From CAVQCT01 sp964520865 (GTDB lineage Bacteria > Zixibacteria > MSB-5A5 > GN15 > FEB-12): a stretch of DNA of 64,000 nt. Location: contig CAZFOY010000005.1 of the NCBI GenBank assembly GCA_964520865.1, positions 31,925 to 95,924 on the forward strand, in the 5' to 3' direction. Below the pieces are notes generated by a model, which was given only the letters and a program-made list of their open reading frames with translations, made no database searches and was not told where the DNA came from. Positions 53,047 to 61,964 of this stretch are shown here, piece by piece. The position numbers and the translations under genes were made by a program. The first letter of the stretch is position 1. Each line of letters starts with the position of its first letter.

Positions 53047-54867
53047 CTACTTCGTCAACCGGTCCACCTCGTCTACCTGGTCGGCGAAGAGCTTGATCGT
53101 GGCTTCGACCGGAGCGGGTGTGGTCATATCGATTCCGCATTCTTTGAGCAGGTTGATCGGATAATCCTTCCCGCCTGATTTCAACAGCTCCAGATACCGG
53201 TCGATTATCCCCGGCTCGCCATCGAGAATCTTCTTCATAATCGCCTGCGAAGCTGCATACGAAGTCGCGTACTGGTAGACATAGAATGTCATGTAGAAAT
53301 GCGGTACACGGCTCCATTTCAGAGGAGAATACTCGTCGAGAGTCAGGTCGGGGCCATAATACTTTTTGGTCAGGTTTCCCCAGATCTCGGACAAGAGATC
53401 CGGCGACAACGCGTCACCCTTCTCCACGCGCTGATGGATCTCCAGTTCGAAATGAGCGTACATTACCTGGTGGAAGAACGTACCGAAAGTGTTGTCGATC
53501 TGCCGATTCAGTAGATACAGTTTCTCCTGCTTGGTGCTCGCCGTCTTCAAGAGATGCTGCACCATGAGCGCTTCGTTCAAAGTCGAGGCTACTTCAGCGA
53601 CAAAGGTCGAGTACTGCGCTTTCTGGAATGGCTGGGTGTTGTTGGACAGATGGCTGTGCAGGGCGTGCCCCAGTTCGTGGGCAAGGGTAAACATGTTGTC
53701 TACTGTGTCGTTGTAATTCATCAGCACGAACGGATGAACCCCGAAACTCCCCCAGCTATAGGCACCGCCTGTCTTCCCTGCCGTTTCGAATACATCGACC
53801 CACCGCGACTCAAACGCCATCTGGATATCCTGATGGTACTTCTCGCCAAGCGGCTTGACTGTCTCGATCACTTCGCTCACCGCTTGATCGTATGGGACTT
53901 CGTAGTCGACATCGGGAAAGAGCGGACAGAGCATATCGTACGGAGCGATCTCATCGAGTTTGAGCAACCGCTTGCGGACGGAGGTCCATTTGTGCATGCC
54001 GCCGAGATTAGCTTCGGTTGCTTTGATCAGGGAATGATACACCGAGACGGGAATATTGTCGCCGTCGAGTGCGCGATGAAGGCAGCTCTCGTATTTGCGC
54101 GCCTTGGTGTAAAACACATTCTTGTTCACTTCGGTGGCCAGCGTGGAGCCGAGCGTATTGAGATGATCCTTGTAAACAGAATAGAATGCATTGCTTGTCT
54201 CCCGTCTCACCCGGGGATTGGATGATTCCAGGAGCTTGGCGAACCGCTGTTTGGTCAACTTGAGTTCATTTCCGTTTTCATCGGACACGGTGGGATAGGT
54301 CAGATCGGCATCATCGAGCATCGAGAAGATCGTATCGGGTCCTTTGGCCATCACCTGCGTGAGCGACAGCAGTTCTTCGACCTCCTCCGAACGGATATGC
54401 TGCCGCGAGCGAATCAGCTCCCGAATGTAGAAATCGTATAGATCGGTTTTCGGGAACTGGTAGCTGAGTTTGAGCAGCGCTTCGTCGGAAAGGGCCAGCA
54501 ATTCAGGTTCCACGAATGAGAATGCCGCACCGGCCTGGGCGGAAAGCATCTGGGCGCGCGTGGTCATCGCCTGAAATTTGGAAATGCGGCTGTCCAGATC
54601 GCGATTGAGGGCGGAGAACTGAAACAAGCGGGAGGCAATCCGACTGACTTCGGTTTTCATTTCAAGGCATTCGAACAACAGGGTCGGTGAGTCGGCCAAC
54701 TTGCCGACAAAAGCAGGCGCCTTGGCAACCAGCTCCTGCACTTTCTTGAAATCAGCTTCCCACGCCTCGTCCGACGCATAGAGGTCGGTAAGACTCCATT
54801 TATGTCGATCGTCGATCTCATCCCGGGTCGGGATGGCGCCGGGCACACGCTCGGTCGAAGTACTCAT
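53047..54867 (-). CDS. pepF: oligoendopeptidase F
   Basis: A 606-residue M3 family zinc metallopeptidase. The zinc site H-E-L-G-H-A-L-H lies at about residue 388 with the downstream E-V-A-S-T-L-N-E-A for the third ligand, as in PepF. The N-terminal helical domain (oligoendopeptidase N) is complete. It cleaves short peptides inside the cell. I use the ATG at 54867, which has AAAGGGA upstream; the longer frame is not supported. Confidence 0.94.
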   Translation of the reverse strand: MSTSTERVPGAIPTRDEIDDRHKWSLTDLYASDEAWEADFKKVQELVAKAPAFVGKLADSPTLLFECLEMKTEVSRIASRLFQFSALNRDLDSRISKFQAMTTRAQMLSAQAGAAFSFVEPELLALSDEALLKLSYQFPKTDLYDFYIRELIRSRQHIRSEEVEELLSLTQVMAKGPDTIFSMLDDADLTYPTVSDENGNELKLTKQRFAKLLESSNPRVRRETSNAFYSVYKDHLNTLGSTLATEVNKNVFYTKARKYESCLHRALDGDNIPVSVYHSLIKATEANLGGMHKWTSVRKRLLKLDEIAPYDMLCPLFPDVDYEVPYDQAVSEVIETVKPLGEKYHQDIQMAFESRWVDVFETAGKTGGAYSWGSFGVHPFVLMNYNDTVDNMFTLAHELGHALHSHLSNNTQPFQKAQYSTFVAEVASTLNEALMVQHLLKTASTKQEKLYLLNRQIDNTFGTFFHQVMYAHFELEIHQRVEKGDALSPDLLSEIWGNLTKKYYGPDLTLDEYSPLKWSRVPHFYMTFYVYQYATSYAASQAIMKKILDGEPGIIDRYLELLKSGGKDYPINLLKECGIDMTTPAPVEATIKLFADQVDEVDRLTK

Positions 54868-54977
54868 CTTGTCCCTTTCGATTCGGCTATGATACTGTGA
54901 CTGCCCGAAATAAAGGCAAATCGCGGTCGGTAAGCAAGGACGATCAAATCGGAGAAACAAGCCTCCGGCGGCCCATT

Positions 54978-55556
54978 CTATCGTTTGATGATCGCAACAA
55001 TGAAGAATCCGACCGCCCCGAGACCGAGCAGGGTGGCGAGCCAGACGACCATTTTCGACAGGGTGTGATTGAGGGTGGAGCGAAGTTCGTAGTTCTTGCG
55101 GAACTGAGGGGCGACCTCCACGCGCAGGTCGACTGTCGGCGGCTTTACACTCGACTCGTTAGGATCGGGCCGGATCGAAAACGAATAGCTGTCGTTGGCC
55201 CAGGATCTGAATTCACCCAGCTCGAGACAGGTGTCATCGACCGCGGTCGATGTGTCCACACCGTTCCAGGTTCCGGAACCGATCGTGTCTTTCTTGAGCA
55301 TGACCAGCCAGTGGACCGGCGAAGGGACGAACGTGGCTGTATCCCAGGGGCAGATCCGGATATGGTAGTTGGTTTTGAACTCGGTGTTGACTTCGAATGT
55401 CTGAGTAGAATCGGGAGCAAGCTGCACGGTCTTCCCCAGCGCCGTCCAGGTATGACGGGTAAGCAGATTCCCCATCAGATTGAAGAAGTATGCAAGGGCG
55501 GCGGCGACAATTGCCGACTGGAGAAATACTATTGCGATCTTTCCGTATTTGTTCAT
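54978..55556 (-). CDS. two-helix membrane protein of unknown function
   Basis: A 192-residue protein with an N-terminal membrane helix (about 7-26) and a second near the C-terminus (about 168-188). The part between is a periplasmic domain of beta character with two cysteines (C-P-W-D and C-L-E-L, about 69 and 110) that could form a disulfide. I do not recognise the family. It is flanked by pepF and the Eis-like gene, on the same strand. Confidence 0.6.
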   Translation of the reverse strand: MNKYGKIAIVFLQSAIVAAALAYFFNLMGNLLTRHTWTALGKTVQLAPDSTQTFEVNTEFKTNYHIRICPWDTATFVPSPVHWLVMLKKDTIGSGTWNGVDTSTAVDDTCLELGEFRSWANDSYSFSIRPDPNESSVKPPTVDLRVEVAPQFRKNYELRSTLNHTLSKMVVWLATLLGLGAVGFFIVAIIKR

Positions 55557-55641
55557 CAGACTCAGTTCCGGGGTTCAGAGGTCAGCCAATATATATCTAC
55601 TCGCCCCGAGAAATTCCAGTGAAAAACTCGCGCAGGTTGAA

Positions 55642-56898
55642 TTAGAAGGCAGTAAATGTCACCGGTTTATGGTCGGTGGCGAACAATCTGGTGAGTGTGT
55701 CGAGATATTCAGGGTCAGACAGATGGGCTGAACCATAGTTGTAGAGCGCGAGAAGATCAACCGAGCCCATGATAAGGGACGAAAAGTCGGCGATGTCCAG
55801 TCTAAGTTCCACGTCGAACGGAGCATTGTCCGGCTTCAACTGAGCTATCCCGCGCGAAAAGTGAATGATCAGGCTGCCATCGTTGGATTCGACAAAATTA
55901 TCAGAGATGGAGAGTTTCAGCTTACAGGTCTGTTTGCCGAAATTGTGTTCTGCCAGCTGTTCGAACAGTCGGCGGACGTTGACGACACGATACATGATGC
56001 CGACTCCGGAAGTATGACTCTGGTGATATACCGAAGGGAAGACGATGTTGGAGTCGTTTCGGGGATCTTTGAGCAGGTGGTGAAGATTGTCGTCGTGCGT
56101 CTGCAATTCAATGATGTTTATCTGGTCGTCCTGAGTATGGAGAAAGGTCGAGAACTCACTCAGGACTTCGGGAGATTCGTATACCATCTCGATAATCCGC
56201 ATCTGGTTATCAAGGAAATGGGGCATGCGCTTGCGCAAGAAGGTATACATGAAGTACCCGCGTATCTGTCCGCCGTCTTCGTATCCCACTATGCGATATG
56301 CTTTGAAGCGGTCGTAAATCGACTCCCAGCCAAGCAGCGTTTCCTCGATCATCCCGTTGGTACGGGCCGCGTATCGGTTGTAGCACTCGGTCAACATCGG
56401 CAGGTCATCGCGCGTCAACATCCGCACATGCTCTTTGGAGTCTCCTTTGGGAAAGTTGCACGGTTTCGTTCGATAGACGTGCATTTTAGAACCTATTCCC
56501 CAGCCCATCGATTTGTAAAAGTCCGGACGAAACGGCCAGAGGATGGCGATCGGGGCATCTTTCTTGAGGGCGTAGTCAATAAAGTGAACCATCAAATCAC
56601 GGGCGACATGCTCCTTCTTGTGCACCAGGTCGACAGCCAGTGCCCCTCCGCCGATCGCAAGGAGTTTGACTCCGAACAGATTCATGGTGTAATCGTAGAG
56701 CTTGATTCCGCCGAGCAGGTCTTTCTCGCGGTAATACCCGAACGTGTGCACCCTCGGATCACGCGCTTGCATGAGGTGACGCTCGAACGCCTTCTTCTTG
56801 TCCTCATCGCTGACAAGGTTCATCCCCGGATACGCCTCGCCAAAGATATCGATCAGCTTACCGATGTCTCTTTTCGGCAGACTCTTGATTTCACCCAT
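55642..56898 (-). CDS. Eis-like GNAT acetyltransferase with SCP2-type C-terminus
   Basis: A 418-residue protein built like the Eis (enhanced intracellular survival) family: an N-terminal GNAT domain, a second GNAT-like domain, and a C-terminal sterol-carrier-protein-like domain (about 320-418, F-D-V-E-L-R-L-D-I-A-D-F-S-S-L-I-M-G). The N-terminal domain has L-A-I-G-G-G-A-L-A-V and an extended acetyl-CoA loop. I use the ATG at 56898; an ATG 12 codons earlier is possible. Substrates of this family vary and cannot be predicted. Confidence 0.82.
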   Translation of the reverse strand: MGEIKSLPKRDIGKLIDIFGEAYPGMNLVSDEDKKKAFERHLMQARDPRVHTFGYYREKDLLGGIKLYDYTMNLFGVKLLAIGGGALAVDLVHKKEHVARDLMVHFIDYALKKDAPIAILWPFRPDFYKSMGWGIGSKMHVYRTKPCNFPKGDSKEHVRMLTRDDLPMLTECYNRYAARTNGMIEETLLGWESIYDRFKAYRIVGYEDGGQIRGYFMYTFLRKRMPHFLDNQMRIIEMVYESPEVLSEFSTFLHTQDDQINIIELQTHDDNLHHLLKDPRNDSNIVFPSVYHQSHTSGVGIMYRVVNVRRLFEQLAEHNFGKQTCKLKLSISDNFVESNDGSLIIHFSRGIAQLKPDNAPFDVELRLDIADFSSLIMGSVDLLALYNYGSAHLSDPEYLDTLTRLFATDHKPVTFTAF

Positions 56899-56950
56899 GA
56901 AAGAAAAGTAGCAAGAAAGATGTGCGGAGTGCAAGCTGAATGTGACTGGC

Positions 56951-58156
56951 TCAGGCAGATTCAGGTTCGGAATCGCGACCGAAGAGACCGAAATAGACCG
57001 TTCCGAGAATACCGAACCCGAACGCTACCCAGAGATTGAGCGACGGGTTTATCTTCCAGAGCACGCCGCCGAGAAACGCGGCGCATGCGACTATTGTATC
57101 GCGGATAAAGTAATAGGTCCCCACCGTTCGGGCTTTCGCACCGGGAACGGCGAGATCGACTATCAGCGCCTTGCGAGTCGGTTCACCGAACTCCTTGAGT
57201 CCGCGGATGAAGAAGGCAACCGCGAGCATCGAGGTCGAGTGACTGAAATACAGCGCGGCCGGAAACAGGGTAAAGAATCCGAATGTGACAAGCACCCAGG
57301 GCTTTCGTTCAGTACGATCGGAAAAATAGGCGACCGGAACATAGAGTAACATCGCCGTTCCCATCTCAATCGCCGTCAGCCAGCCGAATTCAATCGCTCC
57401 CTTCGAAACAACATCCATCACCCAGAGAACGACAAAGGCATAAGGTATCTGCTCGCAGAACCGGATGAGAATATCCGAGAGGAGCAACCGCTTGATTCCC
57501 GGATTGAAGCGGCGGAAGAGCTCAAGGAGTTGTAGTCGTTCGTATGGTTTGCTTTCGTTCCGGACCATCCGGTGCTGCAACGCGAGTGAAACGATGGCGA
57601 GGAGGAATGCGACTGCGAACGAAATACGTACCCCCGTCACCATTCCGTATTTGGCGATCAGCAGGCCGCCTAAGACCGGACCGGCCCCCATGGGGATCCG
57701 TCGAATTATCGAGTGCATCGAAACACCCATGGCCCGTTTTGTTTTGGGGAGAATGTCGGCGATCAGGCTCATTGTTGTCGGCAACGAAAGAGAGGACCAG
57801 GCCATGAAGAAAATGGCGGCGACCAGTACCGCCACCCAGCTCGGGATCAGCACGACGATTGCGTAACCGACCATCGAGACGATATTGAAAACGGCGAGCG
57901 CACGTTTCGTTCCGAGTCGGTCGCTGATAATTCCGCCGGGCAAGGACCAAAGAGCGCCGAGCAGGTTCTCCATCGCACCATAGACGCCGATCAGAAGCGC
58001 GCCCGCCCCGAGTACCTCGATATATTTAGGAACGAATCTCGAACCGAGCCGCTCCCCGAGCCCGACCAGGACAACCATGCCGAGAAGCAGGACGTAGTCT
58101 CGTTTCAGTCCAAGGAAGCCGGCGAGTTTGACACCACGTGATTCGTTTGTAGGCAT
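56951..58156 (-). CDS. MFS transporter
   Basis: A 401-residue protein with twelve hydrophobic helices. The MFS loop 2-3 motif appears as P-G-G-I-I-S-D-R-L-G-T-K-R, and a corresponding Y-F-S-D-R-T-E-R-K-P occurs in the C-terminal half. The presence of D-R-x-G-x-K-R in both halves is typical of drug/sugar efflux MFS proteins. The ATG at 58156 is used. Substrate unknown. It lies next to the arsenic-type operon but is separated from it by 61 bases. Confidence 0.85.
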   Translation of the reverse strand: MPTNESRGVKLAGFLGLKRDYVLLLGMVVLVGLGERLGSRFVPKYIEVLGAGALLIGVYGAMENLLGALWSLPGGIISDRLGTKRALAVFNIVSMVGYAIVVLIPSWVAVLVAAIFFMAWSSLSLPTTMSLIADILPKTKRAMGVSMHSIIRRIPMGAGPVLGGLLIAKYGMVTGVRISFAVAFLLAIVSLALQHRMVRNESKPYERLQLLELFRRFNPGIKRLLLSDILIRFCEQIPYAFVVLWVMDVVSKGAIEFGWLTAIEMGTAMLLYVPVAYFSDRTERKPWVLVTFGFFTLFPAALYFSHSTSMLAVAFFIRGLKEFGEPTRKALIVDLAVPGAKARTVGTYYFIRDTIVACAAFLGGVLWKINPSLNLWVAFGFGILGTVYFGLFGRDSEPESA

Positions 58157-58217
58157 GACGGAATATAGCTTCGAACGACAGCGGCGTGTCAAGATAACAA
58201 CGAGCTGTCGGCTGAAG

Positions 58218-58913
58218 CTAAAAGATATGCAGGGCGAAAATGTAGGTCAGGCAATAGTAGATGCCGACCAGAATGAATATCAGTCCGGTGATCCGGCGTC
58301 CCCAGAATTCGAACTTGGTTACGATGTTGAAAGCTCGTCCTATCGATTCAGCCCCGGCCGCAAGCAGCACGGCGAAAATCGAAACGGGTAACGCCGTGCC
58401 GAATCCATAGAGGGTGGGAAGAATGATTGCAGATTCGTGTTTGACGGCGAGCGGGAGAAGACTTCCGAAAAAGAGCGCAGCCGAGACCGGACAGAAAGAA
58501 AGGGCGAACAGAAATCCGAGAAGCGCCGCCCCCCACACGCCGGCCCTGTCGACTTTCTTCTGTGCACCTTCCCCGACAATTGTCTTGCGCGACGAGAACA
58601 CCAGCAATTCAAGCAGAAACATTCCGGCCAGGATAAGCACCGGGCCGAGCAGTTTGTTCATGTACTTCTGCAGGAAGTGCGAAACGGCGGGTGCCGCGAG
58701 AAGGCTGTTGACAAGAATGATACCGAGGAGCAGATAGGTCAGGCTCCGCCCGATGGCGTAGAGCAGACCGGCCGAGATAACGCTTCGGGAACTGCCTACC
58801 CGCCGGCCGACATAAGAGATCGCCGCAACATTGGTCGCCAACGGGCAGGGGCTGATCGAGGTGAGTATCCCGAGCCAGACGGCGCCGAGGAGTGCAAACC
58901 AGTAACTCTCCAT
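58218..58913 (-). CDS. arsG: ArsG-family aromatic-arsenical permease (CcdA-like)
   Basis: A 231-residue membrane protein with six helices and two conserved prolyl-cysteines, in S-I-S-P-C-P-L-A-T-N (C23) and L-S-F-C-P-V-S-A-A-L (C141). That is the CcdA/LIV fold used for redox transfer across the membrane. In the ArsEFG system of Shewanella a similar protein exports aminoarenes. Its ATG overlaps the ArsF stop by one base (TGATG). Position at the end of arsR-permease-thioredoxin-arsF supports the assignment. Confidence 0.8.
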   Translation of the reverse strand: MESYWFALLGAVWLGILTSISPCPLATNVAAISYVGRRVGSSRSVISAGLLYAIGRSLTYLLLGIILVNSLLAAPAVSHFLQKYMNKLLGPVLILAGMFLLELLVFSSRKTIVGEGAQKKVDRAGVWGAALLGFLFALSFCPVSAALFFGSLLPLAVKHESAIILPTLYGFGTALPVSIFAVLLAAGAESIGRAFNIVTKFEFWGRRITGLIFILVGIYYCLTYIFALHIF

Positions 58914-59386
58914 CAGATCTCGTTGAGGTAGTCTCTCAGTTCAGTCTGGATGTAGTCGGTGTACGCCTGCTTGTCGCCGACCAGATCCCAGATCTTGTCA
59001 AGACTCTTCCATTCGACCTGCTTGCCGTCCTTCTCGCGCGAGAGCACGACCGTCTGAAGGGTCAGTCCATAGTCCTTGACGAAATGTTCGTTTTCGTTCA
59101 GGTCGGTGTTGACTACCCGCCAGTCGATCAATCCGGAATCGAGTTTATCCTGGAAGCCGGATGCAATCGCATCATGAGCGTACGCCTCAAGTTTGAGGCA
59201 GGTCTGGCACCTTGCGTTACCGTGGAAATAATAGGCTACCACCCGCTGAGCCGGTACGGCCGCGGTGGATGCAGGCGGTGTTAACTTTGCTTCATCCTTC
59301 GAAGATGTCTCCTGACTGATCAGGTAAACAGCACTTACCACTACGAATAGCAGCAGGACATATGTGATGATTTTCTTTCCCGTCAT
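58913..59386 (-). CDS. arsF: ArsF-family thioredoxin-like membrane-anchored protein
   Basis: A 157-residue protein with an N-terminal membrane anchor (6-24) and a periplasmic thioredoxin-like domain. The active-site-like C60-Q-T-C63 follows the strand V-V-A-Y-Y-F-H-G-N-A-R, the hallmark I recall for the ArsF family in arsenic clusters. The name nitroreductase subunit in the family comes from the Shewanella ArsEF; no ArsE is present here. GGAGAGG lies before the ATG. It sits between the small thioredoxin and ArsG genes. Confidence 0.78.
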   Translation of the reverse strand: MTGKKIITYVLLLFVVVSAVYLISQETSSKDEAKLTPPASTAAVPAQRVVAYYFHGNARCQTCLKLEAYAHDAIASGFQDKLDSGLIDWRVVNTDLNENEHFVKDYGLTLQTVVLSREKDGKQVEWKSLDKIWDLVGDKQAYTDYIQTELRDYLNEI

Positions 59387-59421
59387 AATACCTCTCCTAA
59401 TCGAATTTGCGCAATCGCTGC

Positions 59422-59658
59422 TTATTCGCTGAGCAGCTTCTTCAACTCTTCCTGCGATGGAACCTTGCCGGACAGTTTGACGTCACCGTCAATGACCAAA
59501 GCCGGGGTGAACATCACACCGAACGACATGATTTTAGTAATATCAGTCACTTTCTCGAGTTCGTACTCTATCCCCAAAGATTTGGCAGCTTCCTCCGTTT
59601 CGCTCGTGAGCTTATTACATTTCGGGCACCCGGTGCCCAGGATCTGGATTTTTTTCAT
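59422..59658 (-). CDS. small thioredoxin family protein (MTH895/TM0996-like)
   Basis: A 78-residue thioredoxin-fold protein beginning K-K-I-Q-I-L-G-T-G-C-P-K-C-N-K-L with a C11-x-x-C14 active site. It lacks a signal peptide and is likely cytoplasmic, supplying electrons to the operon's membrane proteins. Small proteins of this type accompany ArsP-like permeases in many genomes. The ATG at 59658 has GAGGAAG upstream; a TTG six codons earlier overlaps the permease stop. Operon spacing is tight. Confidence 0.88.
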   Translation of the reverse strand: MKKIQILGTGCPKCNKLTSETEEAAKSLGIEYELEKVTDITKIMSFGVMFTPALVIDGDVKLSGKVPSQEELKKLLSE

Positions 59659-59672
59659 AGTATCTTCCTCTG

Positions 59673-60968
59673 TCAACTAATCAGGCCGTATGCGATGCCG
59701 GTGATAGTTGCCATGATAATCACCAGCGAGACATAGGCTAATGTTTTTTTCGTTCCGATCACACTTCGAATTACCAACATGCTCGGCAACGACAGTGCCG
59801 GGCCGGCAAGTAACAATGCCAGTGCCGGGCCGTTTCCCATGCCGCCCCCAAGCAGACCCTGGAGAATCGGAATCTCCGTCAGGGTGGCGAAATACATGAA
59901 AGCTCCGGCCACCGAAGCGAACAGGTTGGCGCCGAGGGAATTGCCTCCAACGGCCGCACCGACCCATCTTGAGGGAATGAATCCTTCGTGTCCGGGTCTG
60001 CCAAGCAGCATCCCGGCCACGAGAACGCCGATCAGCAGGAGCGGCAAAATTTGTTTGGCGAATCCCCATGTTTGCGCGAACCATTCTCCCGCTTCGCCTT
60101 TCGACCGTGACATGATCACCGATAATCCGACCGCGCCTGCGGAAAATGACAGTACCGGATACTGCGGTACGGCTAACGCCAGTCCGGCAGTGATCGCACT
60201 TACGGCGCCTATAGAGAGTACCGGCATGCTGAACCATTTTACCAGGACGACGGCGAAAAGTATGGCCAGTCCTCCGGTGATGATCCATTTCAGGGAATAG
60301 ACTGCACTCCATAAGCCGACATCCTGTTCAGATTTCCCCCAGGTCGCCGAGACCAGTATACCGATCATCAGGGCGAAGAAGACGACCGTTTTCCAGAGTG
60401 GCCGCGAGGGTTCAGCGTCGGGAAGGACCATGTTTGCCGCTTTGCGAGCCTCGCTTCGGAAGAACATGAAGTGCATGAGCAAACCGATGATCACGGCAAA
60501 AACGATAGCGCCGACAGCGCGGGCCAGGCCGAGTTCCGGTCCAAGCACTCGCGCGGTTAGAATGATCGCGAGGACGTTGATGGCCGGGCCGGAGTACAGA
60601 AATGCCGAGGCCGGGCCGAGACCGGCCCCCATGCCGTAGATTCCGGCGAACAACGGAAGAACGGTGCAGGAGCAGACGGCAAGAACACTGCCTGAGATGG
60701 AGGCGACGCCGTAGGCGAGGAACCGATTGGCTCCCGGACCGAGATACTTCATCACCGACCCCTGGCTCACAAAAACTGAGATTGCACCGGCTATGAAAAA
60801 GGCTGGGACAAGGCAGAGAAGAACATGCTCGCGCGCATACCACTGGGTCAGCAACAGACCTTCGTTAACCGGATTGTCGATTCCGAATGAATCGAACGGC
60901 ACAAAATAGAAACCGAGGAACACGGTAATCATTGCGGTCAGCGGCAACCACTCCTTCTTCCAGTTCAT
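59673..60968 (-). CDS. permease of the ArsP/DUF318 type
   Basis: A 431-residue permease with about ten helices. The two halves each have a P-A-S-A-F-L-Y-S-G-P-A-I-N or L-A-L-L-L-A-G-P-A-L-S-L-P segment. C99-S-C101-T in V-L-A-V-C-S-C-T-V-L-P-L-F matches the cysteine pair of organoarsenical permeases such as ArsP. Its ATG overlaps the arsR stop in an ATGA. Likely exports an arsenical or a related metalloid compound, substrate unproven. Confidence 0.88.
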   Translation of the reverse strand: MNWKKEWLPLTAMITVFLGFYFVPFDSFGIDNPVNEGLLLTQWYAREHVLLCLVPAFFIAGAISVFVSQGSVMKYLGPGANRFLAYGVASISGSVLAVCSCTVLPLFAGIYGMGAGLGPASAFLYSGPAINVLAIILTARVLGPELGLARAVGAIVFAVIIGLLMHFMFFRSEARKAANMVLPDAEPSRPLWKTVVFFALMIGILVSATWGKSEQDVGLWSAVYSLKWIITGGLAILFAVVLVKWFSMPVLSIGAVSAITAGLALAVPQYPVLSFSAGAVGLSVIMSRSKGEAGEWFAQTWGFAKQILPLLLIGVLVAGMLLGRPGHEGFIPSRWVGAAVGGNSLGANLFASVAGAFMYFATLTEIPILQGLLGGGMGNGPALALLLAGPALSLPSMLVIRSVIGTKKTLAYVSLVIIMATITGIAYGLIS

Positions 60969-61315
60969 CGTCCTCGTTCCCGCCTGCCGTTTACTTCGAT
61001 CAGTGTGAGTTGCTCGCGCGCGGACTCGCGGATTACCGATTCGACACAATTGAAGAATCCCAGCACGCAGGGCATCTTCAGGTTGTAAATGATCTGGGTC
61101 CCCTCTTTGCGGCTGTTCACGATGCCGGCGTTTCGAAGAACGGAGAGATGTTTGGATACGGTGGAGACGTCGGAGCCGATCATTTCGGTCAAATCACAGA
61201 CGCATCGTTCGCTCTTGGCCAGTTCTTCGACAATGAAAAGCCGGGCCGGATGAGCCATTGCCTTGATAACCCGAGCTCTTGTTTCGTAGGCATTTTTTTC
61301 ATTTAAATACGACAT
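60965..61315 (-). CDS. arsR: ArsR-family arsenical-responsive repressor
   Basis: A 116-residue winged-helix repressor. The arsenite-binding cysteines lie in E-R-C38-V-C40-D-L in helix 3, as in classical ArsR (ELCVCDL); two further cysteines, C83 and C90, lie near the C-terminus. The recognition helix is S-D-V-S-T-V-S-K-H-L-S-V-L-R-N-A-G. It is the first gene of a five-gene operon and controls an operator that overlaps its own -10 box. GAGG lies seven bases before the ATG. Confidence 0.94.
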   Translation of the reverse strand: MSYLNEKNAYETRARVIKAMAHPARLFIVEELAKSERCVCDLTEMIGSDVSTVSKHLSVLRNAGIVNSRKEGTQIIYNLKMPCVLGFFNCVESVIRESAREQLTLIEVNGRRERGR

Positions 61316-61331
61316 AGTAATCCTCTTTGCT

Positions 61332-61369
61332 TATTTGGCAATATAGCCAAATATATCGGCACTTGTCAA
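61332..61369 (-). promoter_or_regulatory. arsR promoter with overlapping ArsR operator
   Basis: Reading leftward: TTGACA (-35, 61364-61369), 18 bases, TATATT (-10, 61340-61345). A palindrome TATTTGGC/GCCAAATA with a six-base centre (61332-61353) spans the -10. The layout fits repression of the operon by its own first product. Confidence 0.8.
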
Positions 61370-61395
61370 GGGACGATTTAGTGGAAAGTGGAAGA

Positions 61396-61962
61396 TCAGA
61401 TCTTCAACAGCGGAGCGACCCGTTCGTGCAGGGCGGCGCGGTAGCGGAGCCCACCGATATCCATATCCCGCATGATCTTAGCGAACCGCGGGAACTCCTC
61501 CAGATCGGCCAGTCGGACTTCCCGGATTTCGTGTTTATCGGTGAAATTGAACTCACCGGAGACATAGCGGGCCTGGAATACATAGGAGTGCCAGAGTATC
61601 TCGTCGGGCGGATCATCTTCATATTCGAATACCACATTTGTGACCAGAAGAAATCGCTCAAGGTCAATCTCGCAGCCGGTTTCTTCGAGCGCCTCGCGCT
61701 TCGCCCCATCGACAATCTCCTCTCCCCGATTGACTCCGCCTGAGGGGGCGCGAAACATGCCGGGCGGATAGAAATGTTTGGCCGTGACGATGATCTGCTT
61801 GTCTTTGATGATATACAGAGTCACATCGTGGTGCCGCCCATCCTTCTGGGTACTTCGGATAAAGTCGATTTCTTTGCGAGAGACGGAGATGTGAAAGTCC
61901 GCGTACTCCGGGGCACCATACTCGGACTTCAATCTCTCAATCATATCGGACGTGATGAACAT
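61396..61962 (-). CDS. Nudix hydrolase
   Basis: A 188-residue Nudix-family pyrophosphatase. The Nudix box G-G-V-N-R-G-E-E-I-V-D-G-A-K-R-E-A-L-E-E-T-G matches G-x5-E-x7-R-E-U-x-E-E-x-G-U exactly, at about 77-98. Substrate is not predictable from the sequence; the flanking regions differ from MutT and NudC. It follows the M24 peptidase by two bases and is probably its operon partner. Confidence 0.88.
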   Translation of the reverse strand: MFITSDMIERLKSEYGAPEYADFHISVSRKEIDFIRSTQKDGRHHDVTLYIIKDKQIIVTAKHFYPPGMFRAPSGGVNRGEEIVDGAKREALEETGCEIDLERFLLVTNVVFEYEDDPPDEILWHSYVFQARYVSGEFNFTDKHEIREVRLADLEEFPRFAKIMRDMDIGGLRYRAALHERVAPLLKI

Positions 61963-61964
61963 TA

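Noticed and set aside
55861..57039. A 392-codon open frame antisense to the Eis-like gene
   Set aside because: It mirrors the real coding frame on the other strand, lacks a ribosome site and has no recognisable family; the minus strand gene has clear GNAT and SCP2 features.
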